Positions 1 through 7,072 are shown, numbered from the stretch's first letter. The stretch is DNA of 20,766 nt from DASULA01 sp036278435 (GCA_036278435.1 DASULA010000261.1:1-20766); one strand, 5' to 3'. A program made the numbers and translations. The notes: generated from the sequence alone by a model not told the origin.

Positions 1-380
1 CGGACGAACTGCTCGTGGCCGTGCGGGTGCCCAAGCTCGGCGCCGGCTGGGGAACGCACTACGAGAAGTTCAACCGGGTCGCCCAGGCCTGGGCGATCGT
101 GGGTGTGGCCGCGCTGGTGCGCGTCGAGGCCGGCACGATCGCCGAGGCGCGGATCGGGCTGACCAACATGGGTTCGACCCCGCTGCGGGCCAGCGCGGTC
201 GAGCGGGCACTGGCCGGTGTGCCGGTGGCCGACGCCGGGGCGGTGGAGGCGGCCTGCCGGCGGGCCGGGGAGGGCACCAGCCCGGCCGCCGACCTGTCCG
301 CCCAGCCGGACTACCGCCGGCACCTGGCCGGTGTGTTGACCGGCCGTGCCGTGCGGCACGCGCTGGCCGGGGTTAGATGA
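1..380 (+). CDS. coxM: CO dehydrogenase/xanthine dehydrogenase-type FAD-binding medium subunit, C-terminal part
   Basis: This gene is cut by the left edge; codons read in frame from position 3 to a TGA at 378-380. The visible ~125 residues match the C-terminal domain of the FAD-binding medium subunit of molybdenum hydroxylases (CoxM, CutM and XdhB-like family). Telling features are a strand with KFNRVAQAWAIVGVAA, then RIGLTNMGSTPLRASAVE, and a closing helix rich in A, R and H. In this family the subunit passes electrons from the Fe-S small subunit through FAD to the acceptor. The N-terminal FAD-binding domain lies outside the window. The stop overlaps the ATG of the following coxD gene (ATGA), so the two are translationally coupled. 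The substrate (CO or another small molecule) cannot be decided without the large subunit active-site loop. Confidence 0.87.
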   Translation, partial: DELLVAVRVPKLGAGWGTHYEKFNRVAQAWAIVGVAALVRVEAGTIAEARIGLTNMGSTPLRASAVERALAGVPVADAGAVEAACRRAGEGTSPAADLSAQPDYRRHLAGVLTGRAVRHALAGVR

Positions 381-1330
381 CCAACGGCGAACACGTCCCG
401 CCGGCCGGGTCGGGCACACCGACCCGGCCGGCGGACGTGACCTCCCCGGCCGGCCTGTCCGCCCGGCTGGCCGACCTCGGCTACCTCGCCGACGAGGGGC
501 TGTCCACCGCCGCCTACCTGGCCCTGGCCCTGCACCGGCCGCTGTTCTGTGAGGGCGAGGCCGGCGTCGGCAAGACCGAGCTGGCCAAGACGATGGCCGT
601 CCTGCTGGACACCCCGCTGATCAGGCTCCAGTGTTATGAGGGCATCGACGCCAGCCAGGCCCTCTACGACTGGGACTTCCCCCGCCAGTTGCTGCACCTG
701 CGCGCCGCCGAGGCGGCCGGGGTGCCTGACGTGGCCGCCCTGGAGGGCGAGCTGTACGGGCGGCGGTTCCTGCTGGCCCGCCCCCTGCTCGCCGCCATCG
801 AGACCAGCGCGCCGGGCCGGCCGTCGGTGCTGCTCATCGACGAGGTGGACCGGGCCGACGACGAGTTCGAAGCGTTCCTGCTGGAGGTGCTCAGCGACTT
901 CACCGTGACCGTGCCCGAGTTGGGCACCATCGCCGCGGAGGCGCCGCCGATGGTGGTGGTCACCTCGAACCGGACCCGCGACGTCCACGACGCGCTCAAG
1001 CGGCGGTGCTACTACCACTGGATCGAGTTCCCCGACTTCGACCGGGAGGTCGAGATCGTGCGGCTGCGGGTACCCGAGGCCGCCGACCGGCTGGTCCGGG
1101 AGGTCACCGCCGCGGTACACGTGCTGCGCGCGGAGGACCTGCACAAGCCGCCCGGCATCGCCGAGACGATCGACTGGGCGCAGGCGCTGGCCGCACTGGG
1201 CGCCGACCGGCTCGATCCGGGGCTGGCCGCGGCCACCTTGGGCGCGGTGGTGAAGTACCGCGAGGACACCCAGCGGGCCCGGGACATCGACGTGGGGGCA
1301 CTGGTGGCGCGTGCGATAGCCGGCGGCTGA
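377..1330 (+). CDS. coxD: MoxR-family AAA+ ATPase, CoxD-like
   Basis: The 317-residue protein is a MoxR-type AAA+ ATPase. Walker A GEAGVGKT is at residues 60-67, Walker B VLLIDEVD at 151-158, a sensor-1 TSN at 196-198, and an arginine-rich KRRCYYHW segment at 208-215. In CO dehydrogenase clusters CoxD is known to act with the VWA protein CoxE in inserting sulfur and copper into the Mo cofactor site; that role is inferred here from family and neighbours. The ATG at 377 overlaps the coxM stop. The first ~30 residues are Pro/Gly/Thr-rich and look disordered. The protein has no signal peptide, so it is cytoplasmic. The family call is firm; the exact partner enzyme is inferred. Confidence 0.93.
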   Translation: MTNGEHVPPAGSGTPTRPADVTSPAGLSARLADLGYLADEGLSTAAYLALALHRPLFCEGEAGVGKTELAKTMAVLLDTPLIRLQCYEGIDASQALYDWDFPRQLLHLRAAEAAGVPDVAALEGELYGRRFLLARPLLAAIETSAPGRPSVLLIDEVDRADDEFEAFLLEVLSDFTVTVPELGTIAAEAPPMVVVTSNRTRDVHDALKRRCYYHWIEFPDFDREVEIVRLRVPEAADRLVREVTAAVHVLRAEDLHKPPGIAETIDWAQALAALGADRLDPGLAAATLGAVVKYREDTQRARDIDVGALVARAIAGG

Positions 1331-1428
1331 CGTGCGCTCGACGAATCGGGGCGGACGAACCAGACGAACCGGTCGAGCCGGGGGCGCGGGTTCGCCGGGC
1401 GCGGGCAGTGGGACGGCGGGCCGGCGGG

Positions 1429-2592
1429 GTGGCTGACCCGGTGCCCGACCGGACGGCCGACGCGGTGGTCGCGATGGTGGGCCTTGCCCGCGCACTTCGC
1501 GCGGCCGGTGTGGCGGCGACCCCGGACCGGGTCCAGCAGGCGGTGCGGGCGCTGGCCGCGCTCGACCCGGACCGCCGGTCGGACGTGTACTGGGCCGGCC
1601 GGTTGACGTTCTGCGCCGGGCCGGCCGACCTGGCCCGCTACGACGCGGTGTTCGACGCGGTGTTCGACGGCAACGCTCCGGTGGCGCGGCCCCGCCAGGT
1701 GGCGGTGACCAGGGCGGTGCCGGTGGCCATCGCCGAGGGTGACCGGCGGCCCGGGGGCGAGGGTGGCCAGGAGCACTCCACCACGCTGCGCGCCGCCGCC
1801 AGCAGCGTCGAGGTGCTCCGGCACCGGGACGTGGCCCGCCTGTCGGCGGCCGAGCGGGAGGCGCTCAACCGGGCTCTGGTCGCGCTGGGGATGCCCGGGG
1901 AGTCCCGCCGGTCGCGCCGGTGGCGGCCGGCGCGCCACGGCGCCGTGGACGCCGGCCGGACCGTGCGGGCGCTGCTACACTCCGGCGGCGAACCGGCCCG
2001 GCTGCACCACCGGGCGCACCGTCGCCGGCCGCGCCGGGTGGTGCTGCTGGTGGACGTGAGCGGGTCCATGAGCGCCTACGCCGACGCGCTGCTGCGGTTC
2101 TCCCACGCCGCCTCGCGGCGGCAGGCGGCCTCGACCGAGGTGTTCACCGTGGGCACCCGACTCACCCGGGTGACCCGGGCGATGTCCACCAGCGATCCGG
2201 AGGCGGCGATGACCGCGGTGGCCGAGTCGGTGCCGGACTGGAGCGGCGGTACCAGGCTAGGGGTGCTGCTTCGGGATTTTCTGGATCAGTGGGGTCAGCG
2301 GGGTATGGCCCGAGGCGCGGTTGTTGTTGTGCTTTCCGACGGTTGGGAGCGGGAGGACCCCGCCCTGCTCGGGGGGCAGATGGCGAGGTTGTCCCGACTG
2401 GCACACCGGATCGTGTGGGCCAATCCGCGCAAGGGGCGTCCAGGCTATGCACCGCTGGCGGCCGGTATGGCGGCGGCGTTGCCGTACGTGGACGACTTCG
2501 TCGAGGGGCACAGCCTGGACTCGTTGCGGCGGCTGGCAGAGGTGGTGGCGGGCATGCAGGATCGGTCGGAGGAGGTGCGGCCAGGTGCGTGA
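1429..2592 (+). CDS. coxE: VWA domain-containing protein, CoxE-like
   Basis: This CoxE-family protein has ~387 residues from the chosen start. The N-terminal half begins with a helical region ending in LARALRAAGVAATPDR and holds the family-typical DVYWAGRLTF. The C-terminal half is a von Willebrand A domain with a complete MIDAS metal site: DVSGS (residues 209-213), the Thr of GGTRLG (275) and the Asp of SDGWE (304). It pairs with the MoxR ATPase encoded just upstream, as is usual for MoxR-VWA chaperone systems. The start is uncertain: the frame is open far upstream into coxD, and GTG codons at 1408, 1429 and 1441 are all possible; none has a strong ribosome site. A short stretch near 2255-2345 uses T-rich codons (for example GTT GTT GTT) unlike its neighbours. 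Confidence 0.88.
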   Translation: MADPVPDRTADAVVAMVGLARALRAAGVAATPDRVQQAVRALAALDPDRRSDVYWAGRLTFCAGPADLARYDAVFDAVFDGNAPVARPRQVAVTRAVPVAIAEGDRRPGGEGGQEHSTTLRAAASSVEVLRHRDVARLSAAEREALNRALVALGMPGESRRSRRWRPARHGAVDAGRTVRALLHSGGEPARLHHRAHRRRPRRVVLLVDVSGSMSAYADALLRFSHAASRRQAASTEVFTVGTRLTRVTRAMSTSDPEAAMTAVAESVPDWSGGTRLGVLLRDFLDQWGQRGMARGAVVVVLSDGWEREDPALLGGQMARLSRLAHRIVWANPRKGRPGYAPLAAGMAAALPYVDDFVEGHSLDSLRRLAEVVAGMQDRSEEVRPGA

Positions 2593-3706
2593 CATCCTGG
2601 GTTCGCTTCGGGCGTGGTACGACGCGGGCGAGACGATCGGTCTGGCCACCGTGGTCGGGGTGAGCCGCAGCGCCCCCCGCCAGCCAGGTGCGGCGCTGGC
2701 GGTGGGCGGCGCCGGCGAGGCTGTGGGCAGCGTGTCCGGCGGATGTGTCGAGGGCGCGGTGTACGAACTGGCCACCGACGTGGTCGGCAGCGGCGAGCCG
2801 GTCCTGCACACCTACGGCTACAGCGACTCCGACGCGTTCGCCGTCGGGTTGACCTGCGGCGGAATGGTGACGGTGTTCGTGCAGGCCGTGGACCGTGACC
2901 GGACCCCCGAACTCGGCCCGGTGATGGAGACTATCGACGCCGGCCAGCCGGTGGCGTTGGCCACCCTGGTCTCCGGGGACGGAAGGCTGGGTGCCCGGCT
3001 CGCGGTGTGGCCGGACCGGGTGGCCGGCGGCCTGGGCAACGAGGGGCTGGACGTGGCCGTCACCGACGACGCCCGCGGCATGCTGGAACAGGGCTCGACC
3101 GGGCAGCGGCACTACGGTCCGCACGGCGAGCGGCGCCGTGACGAGGTCACCGTGTTCGTCGAGGCGTTCGCGCCACCGCCCCGGCTGCTGGTCTTTGGCG
3201 CGATCGACTTCGCCGCCGCGGTGGCCCGGGTCGGCAAGTTCCTCGGCTACCGGGTGACGGTGTGTGACGCCCGTGCGGTGTTCGCCACGGCCAAGCGGTT
3301 CCCCGACGCCGACGAGGTGGTGGTGGAGTGGCCGCACCAGTACCTGTCCCGCACCACCGTGGACGCGCGCACCGCGATCTGCGTGCTCACCCACGACCCG
3401 AAGTTCGACGTGCCGTTGCTGGAGGTGGCGCTGCGCACACCTGCTGGGTACGTCGGCGCGATGGGCAGCCGGAAGACCCATGACGACCGGCTGGCCCGGC
3501 TGGCCGAGACCGGCCTGACCGATACCGAACTCGCCCGGTTGCGTTCCCCGATCGGGCTGGACCTGGGTGCCCGCACCCCCGAGGAGACCGCGATCGCGGT
3601 GGCCGCCGAACTGGTCTCGCACCGCTGGGGCGGCTCCGGGCGCCCGCTGTCGGAGACCAGCGGGGAGATCCACCGGCACCGCCTGACCGCCGGGCAGGCG
3701 TGGTAG
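2585..3706 (+). CDS. xdhC: XdhC/CoxF-family molybdenum cofactor maturation protein
   Basis: The 373-residue protein belongs to the XdhC/CoxF/CoxI family, which binds Mo cofactor and helps deliver its sulfurated form to molybdenum hydroxylases. The N-terminal XdhC domain (about 5-100) carries SGGCVEGAV (Cys54) and LTCGG (Cys91). The C-terminal Rossmann domain (about 200-345) has RLLVFGAIDFAAAVA, VTVCDAR, GAMGSRKTHDDR and IGLDLGARTPEETAIAVAAE. I chose GTG 2585 because a strong GGAGGAGGT lies at 2568-2576 with 8 nt spacing; it overlaps the coxE stop by 8 bp. The open frame continues upstream to 2321, but that part is the shadow of coxE. Its place between coxE and a cytidylyltransferase gene supports a cofactor maturation role. 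Confidence 0.92.
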   Translation: MRDILGSLRAWYDAGETIGLATVVGVSRSAPRQPGAALAVGGAGEAVGSVSGGCVEGAVYELATDVVGSGEPVLHTYGYSDSDAFAVGLTCGGMVTVFVQAVDRDRTPELGPVMETIDAGQPVALATLVSGDGRLGARLAVWPDRVAGGLGNEGLDVAVTDDARGMLEQGSTGQRHYGPHGERRRDEVTVFVEAFAPPPRLLVFGAIDFAAAVARVGKFLGYRVTVCDARAVFATAKRFPDADEVVVEWPHQYLSRTTVDARTAICVLTHDPKFDVPLLEVALRTPAGYVGAMGSRKTHDDRLARLAETGLTDTELARLRSPIGLDLGARTPEETAIAVAAELVSHRWGGSGRPLSETSGEIHRHRLTAGQAW

Positions 3707-4326
3707 GACCGGCGCCGGTCGGCGGCCTAGTGCTGGCGGCCGGCGCGGCCAGTCGGTACGGCCCGCCCAAGGTGCTGGCCCGGCTGGCCGGCCGCACCCT
3801 GCTCGAACACGCCCTGGACGCGCTCGTCCAGGGCGGCTGTGACCCGGTTCTGGCGGTGCTGGGCGCGAACGCCGAGGCGATCCGGCGGGCGGTGGCACTG
3901 CCCACGACGGTGTTCAACCCGGACTGGTCCACCGGGATGGGCTCCTCGCTGCGGGCCGGGCTGGCCGCGCTGCCGGCCGACCTGGACGCCGTGGTGGTGG
4001 CGCTGGCCGACCAGCCGCTGGTGGGCGCCGAGGTGGTTCGCCGGCTGGTACGCGCCGTCGCGGCCGTGCCGGCCGGGGCCGGCGCCGCGGTGGCGACCTA
4101 CGCCGGCCGGCCGCGCAACCCGGTGCTGCTGACCCGGCCGGTGTTCGCCGAGGTGGCCGCGGCCGTACACGGAGACCGGGGGGCCCGGGACTGGCTGCGG
4201 GCACACCCCGACCGGGTCGTGCCGGTGCCCTGCGACGATGCCGGCGATCCGGCCGACGTGGACACCCCGGCAGACCTGGCCCGGCTCGCCGGCTCGGTGT
4301 CATCGCGTGAGGAGTTGTCCCCCTGA
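3700..4326 (+). CDS. MobA/MocA-like nucleotidyltransferase (Mo cofactor cytidylyltransferase type)
   Basis: The 208-residue protein is a GT-A-fold nucleotidyltransferase of the MobA-like NTP transferase family. It shows the nucleotide-binding loop LAAGAASRYGPPK (12-24), NPDWSTGMGSSLRAGL (73-88), the metal-binding DQP (104-106), GRPRNPVLL (136-144), GDRGAR (158-163) and a closing DVDTP (186-190). NPxWxxGMxxS and DIDTP-like motifs are typical of MocA, which makes molybdopterin cytosine dinucleotide, the cofactor form used by CO dehydrogenases and bacterial xanthine dehydrogenase-type enzymes. The CTP preference is inferred from motifs and context; a GTP-using MobA is less likely. The GTG start overlaps the xdhC stop by 7 bp, so the two are probably coupled. 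Confidence 0.87.
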   Translation: MVGPAPVGGLVLAAGAASRYGPPKVLARLAGRTLLEHALDALVQGGCDPVLAVLGANAEAIRRAVALPTTVFNPDWSTGMGSSLRAGLAALPADLDAVVVALADQPLVGAEVVRRLVRAVAAVPAGAGAAVATYAGRPRNPVLLTRPVFAEVAAAVHGDRGARDWLRAHPDRVVPVPCDDAGDPADVDTPADLARLAGSVSSREELSP

Positions 4327-4460
4327 CCGGTCCCTGGTGAGGCACGAATCGCTCATTTTGGGGGTCCGCGGTGGATCCTCCCGCCGGATCTGGCACCCTC
4401 GACATCCACCGGGTACGGCGGAGGCGAGGGTCGTTCCGGCGTCATGGGAGGGCTGAGGGC
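4327..4460. other. Intergenic gap between the cytidylyltransferase gene and coxG
   Basis: This 134-bp gap is the largest in the cox block. It contains a short spaced inverted repeat, GTGGAT at 4371-4376 and ATCCAC at 4404-4409, and a T-run in CATTTT at 4354-4359. I could not assign a convincing -35/-10 pair. The ribosome site for coxG (GGGAGGG) is at its right end. It may hold a weak internal promoter or be merely a leader. Confidence 0.35.
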
Positions 4461-5243
4461 ATGCGGTTGAGGCACGAGTTCACCGTTCCGGTTCCGGCCG
4501 GTGTGGCATGGCCGGTGCTCAGCGATCTCGAACGGGTCGTGCCGTTGTTGCCCGGTGTCACCCTGACCTCGGTGACCGGACGCGGTGTGGAGGGCAAGCT
4601 GCGGGTCCGGGTCGGGTCGGTCACGGTCACCTACCACGGCAGCGCCGGTATCACCGAACTGGACGAGCGGGACCGGCACGCGGTCATCTCCGTGCGCGGC
4701 CAGGAGGCCCGGGGGGAGGGCAGTGTGCGGGCCACGGTCACCGCGCGACTGCACGAGTCCGACGGTGGCTCCCGGGTCACCGTGGACACCACCCTGTCGA
4801 TCACCGGTCGGCTCGGCCCGGCCGGGCGGGATGTGCTGCACGACGTCGGCGCCCGGCTGCTGGCCCGGTTCGCCGGCCAGCTGCCCGACCTGCTGGCCAC
4901 CGACTCTGGTTCCGATCCCGCTCCGGCTCCCGACGCCGACACCGATGTCGCCCCGGATGCCGGTGGGACCGACAGGATCCCGACCCGCCGGCCGGCGGTG
5001 GCGGCCGGCGAACCCGCACCGGTGGTGCACACCGACGCCGATCCGGCGGGCGGTCGGGGACCAGATCCGCTGGTCGTGCCGGCCCGGTCCGAGCGGATGG
5101 GCACGCCGATGGCCAGCTTCGTGGACCGGTCGGTCGACCTGCCGGAGGCCGGTGGTGTCCCGGCGCTGCGGCGGGTGGCGCCATTCCTCGCGCTGGTCCT
5201 TCTCGTCCTGCTGATCCGCCACCGCCGCCACCACCACCGGTAG
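4461..5243 (+). CDS. coxG: CoxG-type SRPBCC protein with C-terminal membrane anchor
   Basis: From ATG 4461 the protein has 260 residues. I chose this start because GGGAGGG at 4446-4452 lies 8 nt upstream and the reading begins as family members do (MRLRHEFTVPVPAGVAW). Residues 1-~145 are an SRPBCC/CoxG domain with DLERVVPLLPGV (22-33) and SVTVTYHGSAGI (53-64). Residues ~147-235 form a Pro/Asp/Ala-rich linker with no apparent fold. A short hydrophobic run at 239-252 (VAPFLALVLLVLLI) followed by the basic, His-rich tail HRRHHHR looks like a C-tail membrane anchor. In Oligotropha, CoxG recruits CO dehydrogenase to the cytoplasmic membrane; the same job is inferred here. It is the last gene of the block and is followed by a convergent gene. 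Confidence 0.88.
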   Translation: MRLRHEFTVPVPAGVAWPVLSDLERVVPLLPGVTLTSVTGRGVEGKLRVRVGSVTVTYHGSAGITELDERDRHAVISVRGQEARGEGSVRATVTARLHESDGGSRVTVDTTLSITGRLGPAGRDVLHDVGARLLARFAGQLPDLLATDSGSDPAPAPDADTDVAPDAGGTDRIPTRRPAVAAGEPAPVVHTDADPAGGRGPDPLVVPARSERMGTPMASFVDRSVDLPEAGGVPALRRVAPFLALVLLVLLIRHRRHHHR

Positions 5244-5304
5244 CGACCCCCGCGCCGGCGACGCCCCCGGTCGGTGTCGGCCGGTCCGCGTCCGGATCCG
5301 CCGG

Positions 5305-5949
5305 CTACGGGCGGGACGCGCGGAGCAGGTGGTCGCGGACCTGGCCGCGGGCCAGGTCGGCCGGGGTGTGCCCGGCGTCGTTGACCGCCAGGGCGTCGGC
5401 TCCGGCGGCCAGCAGTAACTCCACCGACTCGGCGTCGGCGTTTTGCGCCGCGGAGTGCAGCGGGGTCCACCCGCCCTGCTGGCGGACGTCCACCCGGGCG
5501 CCGGCGTCCAGCAGCACCCGGACCACGTCGGGATGCCGGCCGGCCGCCGCGCTGTGCAGCGGGGCGACCGCGGTGGAGTTCTGCGCGATCTCGTCCACGT
5601 CCGCCCCGGCGGTCAGCAGCCGCTGCGCGGCGGTCGGCCAGCCGAAGAACGCGGCCAGGTGCAGCGGTGCGTAGCCATCGGCGTTGTGCGCGTAGGCGAG
5701 CTGGGTCTCTGTGTCCAGCAGCGCACCGAGCCGATCGGTCTCGCCGAGGGCGGCCGTCTCGAAGACGTCGAGGTCCCGCTTGGCGTGCGCCAGTACCTTT
5801 GCCAGCGCGGGTTGCCCGACGTACAGCGCCCACAACACCACGGTGATGCCGTCTCCGTTCCGGGCTCGGGCGCAGTCCCGGTCCGAGCGCAGCAGGTCGC
5901 TCACTGCATCGGTGTCGCCTGCGGCAACGGCCTGGAACACGTCGGTCAT
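5305..5949 (-). CDS. Ankyrin-repeat protein
   Basis: The 214-residue protein consists almost wholly of ankyrin repeats. The best units begin near residue 91 (DGYAPLHLAAFFGWPTAAQRLL), 127 (AVAPLHSAAAGRHPDVVRVLL) and 160 (GWTPLHSAAQNADAESVELL), with weaker ones near 33, 61 and 193. It has no signal peptide, membrane segment or enzymatic domain, so it is probably a cytoplasmic binding protein. The partner is unknown. The ATG (complement of 5947-5949) has no clear ribosome site, and a CAGAAT element lies 6 nt upstream of it on the minus strand, so a leaderless message is possible. It converges with coxG, leaving a 61-bp gap. Nothing links it functionally to the cox genes. Confidence 0.9.
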   Translation of the reverse strand: MTDVFQAVAAGDTDAVSDLLRSDRDCARARNGDGITVVLWALYVGQPALAKVLAHAKRDLDVFETAALGETDRLGALLDTETQLAYAHNADGYAPLHLAAFFGWPTAAQRLLTAGADVDEIAQNSTAVAPLHSAAAGRHPDVVRVLLDAGARVDVRQQGGWTPLHSAAQNADAESVELLLAAGADALAVNDAGHTPADLARGQVRDHLLRASRP

Positions 5950-6056
5950 ACCGGAATTCTGCCTGTTGGCTCTGTGGTGTGTTTCCTATGTTGCTGAATG
6001 CTTACCGCGACACCGGCGGGACGCTGGCAACGCTGGGGTGGGGTCGGTGCCATCGG
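5950..6056. other. Intergenic region upstream of the ankyrin gene
   Basis: These 107 bp separate two minus-strand genes. The part next to the ankyrin gene (about 5950-6005) is visibly richer in A+T than its surroundings, as expected for a promoter of that gene. The minus strand shows CAGAAT 6 nt before the ATG. I see no clear -35 element and no strong terminator for the acetyltransferase gene. Confidence 0.35.
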
Positions 6057-6917
6057 TCAGCCCGCGTAGCCGACGCACGCGGTGGCCACCCGGCGGAAAC
6101 CCACCCGCTCGTACACCCTGGCCACGTCATCGTCACCGGCCGACAGGCACACCGTGCGGCAGCCGCGGGCCAGCGCGTCCCCGGTCAGGGTGCGGGTCAG
6201 CGCCGCACCCACGCCGCGGCGCCGGGCCGCCGGCAGCACTGCCACGCCCACGATCTCGCTCACCTCGCCGATCGGCTGGTGGCTGCCCACGCCGACCGGC
6301 GCTCCGTCCAGCTCGGCCACCGCGGTCGCGGTCAGCCCGCTGCTCAGCCGGTGACGGATCGACCCCACCTGGGCGATCGGCACCTCTTCCAGGGCCTCGG
6401 CGACCGCGTCTGGACCCAGCGGGCCGCCCCCTGTCCCTGGTGTGGAGAAGCCCAGCCTGGCCACGGCGTGCGCTATCGCCAGGTCCCGGTCGGGTGCGTC
6501 GGCGGCCAGCATTCGCACCGTCAGCGCCACCGGCCCGGCGGAGCCCTCCGAAGCGCCCTGTGAGTCCTTCGAGCCTTCCAGTCCCTCTCGGCCGGCCGGG
6601 AGGGACTGCACGAGCAGCGGGTGCTCGGTGACCAGCAGGCCGGTGGACCGGGCCGCCCGGTCCATCGCCGGGGTGGTCTCCCGGACGTACTCGAACGTCT
6701 CGGGCACGCCCAGCTCCCGTTGCCTGGCGCAGACCAGCGCGACATCACGGGGCGTCACCGCGTCCTGTCCGAACCGGGGTCTGGCGTAGTACGGGTATCC
6801 GGCCGCGTCCCGGACAAAGAGCGTGAGCGGACCGTGATCCTCCGCTCTTGCGTCCGCGCGCGGAACCGCGTCGAAGTAGCGCTCCAGCAGGGTGAGCAGT
6901 CCCGTGATCGAACTCAC
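6057..6917 (-). CDS. GNAT-family N-acetyltransferase, two-domain
   Basis: The 286-residue protein has a C-terminal GNAT fold (about 131-286). The acetyl-CoA binding motif A is GVAVLPAARRRGVGAALT (224-241), with the signature R-R-R-G-V-G at 231-236, and the later VYERVGF (268-274) is typical of the family. The N-terminal ~105 residues (from MSSITGLLTLLERYFDAVPR) form a separate domain that resembles the N-terminal half of other two-domain actinobacterial acetyltransferases. A Gly/Ser/Glu-rich linker (about 108-129) joins them. The acetyl acceptor cannot be told. The start is GTG without a ribosome site, and a TACCGT element lies 6 nt upstream, as in leaderless genes. It is divergent from gltB. 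Confidence 0.88.
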   Translation of the reverse strand: MSSITGLLTLLERYFDAVPRADARAEDHGPLTLFVRDAAGYPYYARPRFGQDAVTPRDVALVCARQRELGVPETFEYVRETTPAMDRAARSTGLLVTEHPLLVQSLPAGREGLEGSKDSQGASEGSAGPVALTVRMLAADAPDRDLAIAHAVARLGFSTPGTGGGPLGPDAVAEALEEVPIAQVGSIRHRLSSGLTATAVAELDGAPVGVGSHQPIGEVSEIVGVAVLPAARRRGVGAALTRTLTGDALARGCRTVCLSAGDDDVARVYERVGFRRVATACVGYAG

Positions 6918-6932
6918 CCGGCGACGGTACGT
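6918..6932 (-). promoter_or_regulatory. Candidate leaderless promoter of the acetyltransferase gene
   Basis: On the minus strand the sequence reads TACCGT, then CGCCGG, then the GTG start (complement of 6915-6917). A TANNNT -10 hexamer 6-7 nt before a start codon with no ribosome site is the usual layout of actinobacterial leaderless genes. No -35 is recognisable. This is inference from the pattern only. Confidence 0.4.
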
Positions 6933-7001
6933 CAGGACCGGCCGGGTCGCCGGATGTCACCATCACGTTGCCCGGAGAGGCAATTCGTGCCGCCCGCACT
7001 G

Positions 7002-7007
7002 TAATCT
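7002..7007 (+). promoter_or_regulatory. Candidate -10 element of the gltBD promoter
   Basis: TAATCT at 7002-7007 is the best -10-like hexamer in the gltB upstream region and would start transcription near 7013-7015, giving a leader of about 60 nt. No good -35 stands at the right distance (TTGCCC at 6968-6973 is too far away, 28 nt). The leader then contains the hairpin at 7028-7062. Confidence 0.4.
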
Positions 7008-7027
7008 GGGGGAAGCGCCTGGGCCGA

Positions 7028-7062
7028 CGTCGTCCCTGGTTTCTCACAAACCACCGACGACG
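7028..7062 (+). promoter_or_regulatory. Leader hairpin directly before the gltB ribosome site
   Basis: The left arm is CGTCGTC then TGGTTT, separated by CC (7028-7042); the right arm is AAACCA then GACGACG, separated by CC (7048-7062). The arms pair perfectly apart from a symmetrical 2x2 C/C mismatch, with a five-base loop CTCAC at 7043-7047. The last G of the hairpin is the first G of the GGGAAG ribosome site (7062-7067). It could act as an RNA structure gating gltB translation or as a DNA operator dyad. Confidence 0.55.
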
Positions 7063-7072
7063 GGAAGCGTTC

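Noticed and set aside
311..1495. Long minus-strand reading frame across the coxD region
   Set aside because: It is a GC-rich shadow of coxD: composition is Arg/Pro/Gly/Val-rich, has no recognisable domain, and coxD on the other strand has clear AAA+ motifs.
2162..3898. 578-residue minus-strand frame over coxE, xdhC and the cytidylyltransferase gene
   Set aside because: Low-complexity Pro/Arg/Ala composition and no motif; it spans three real genes on the other strand.
4338..4477. Repeated TGAGGCACGA at 4338-4347 and 4468-4477
   Set aside because: Ten bases, one copy within the coxG coding sequence; easily chance in this composition and not placed like operator halves.
6956..6971. Possible GlnR box upstream of gltB (GTCAC, 6 nt, GTTGC)
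   Set aside because: The second half matches GaAAC in only its first and last base, so it does not support nitrogen control by GlnR on its own.
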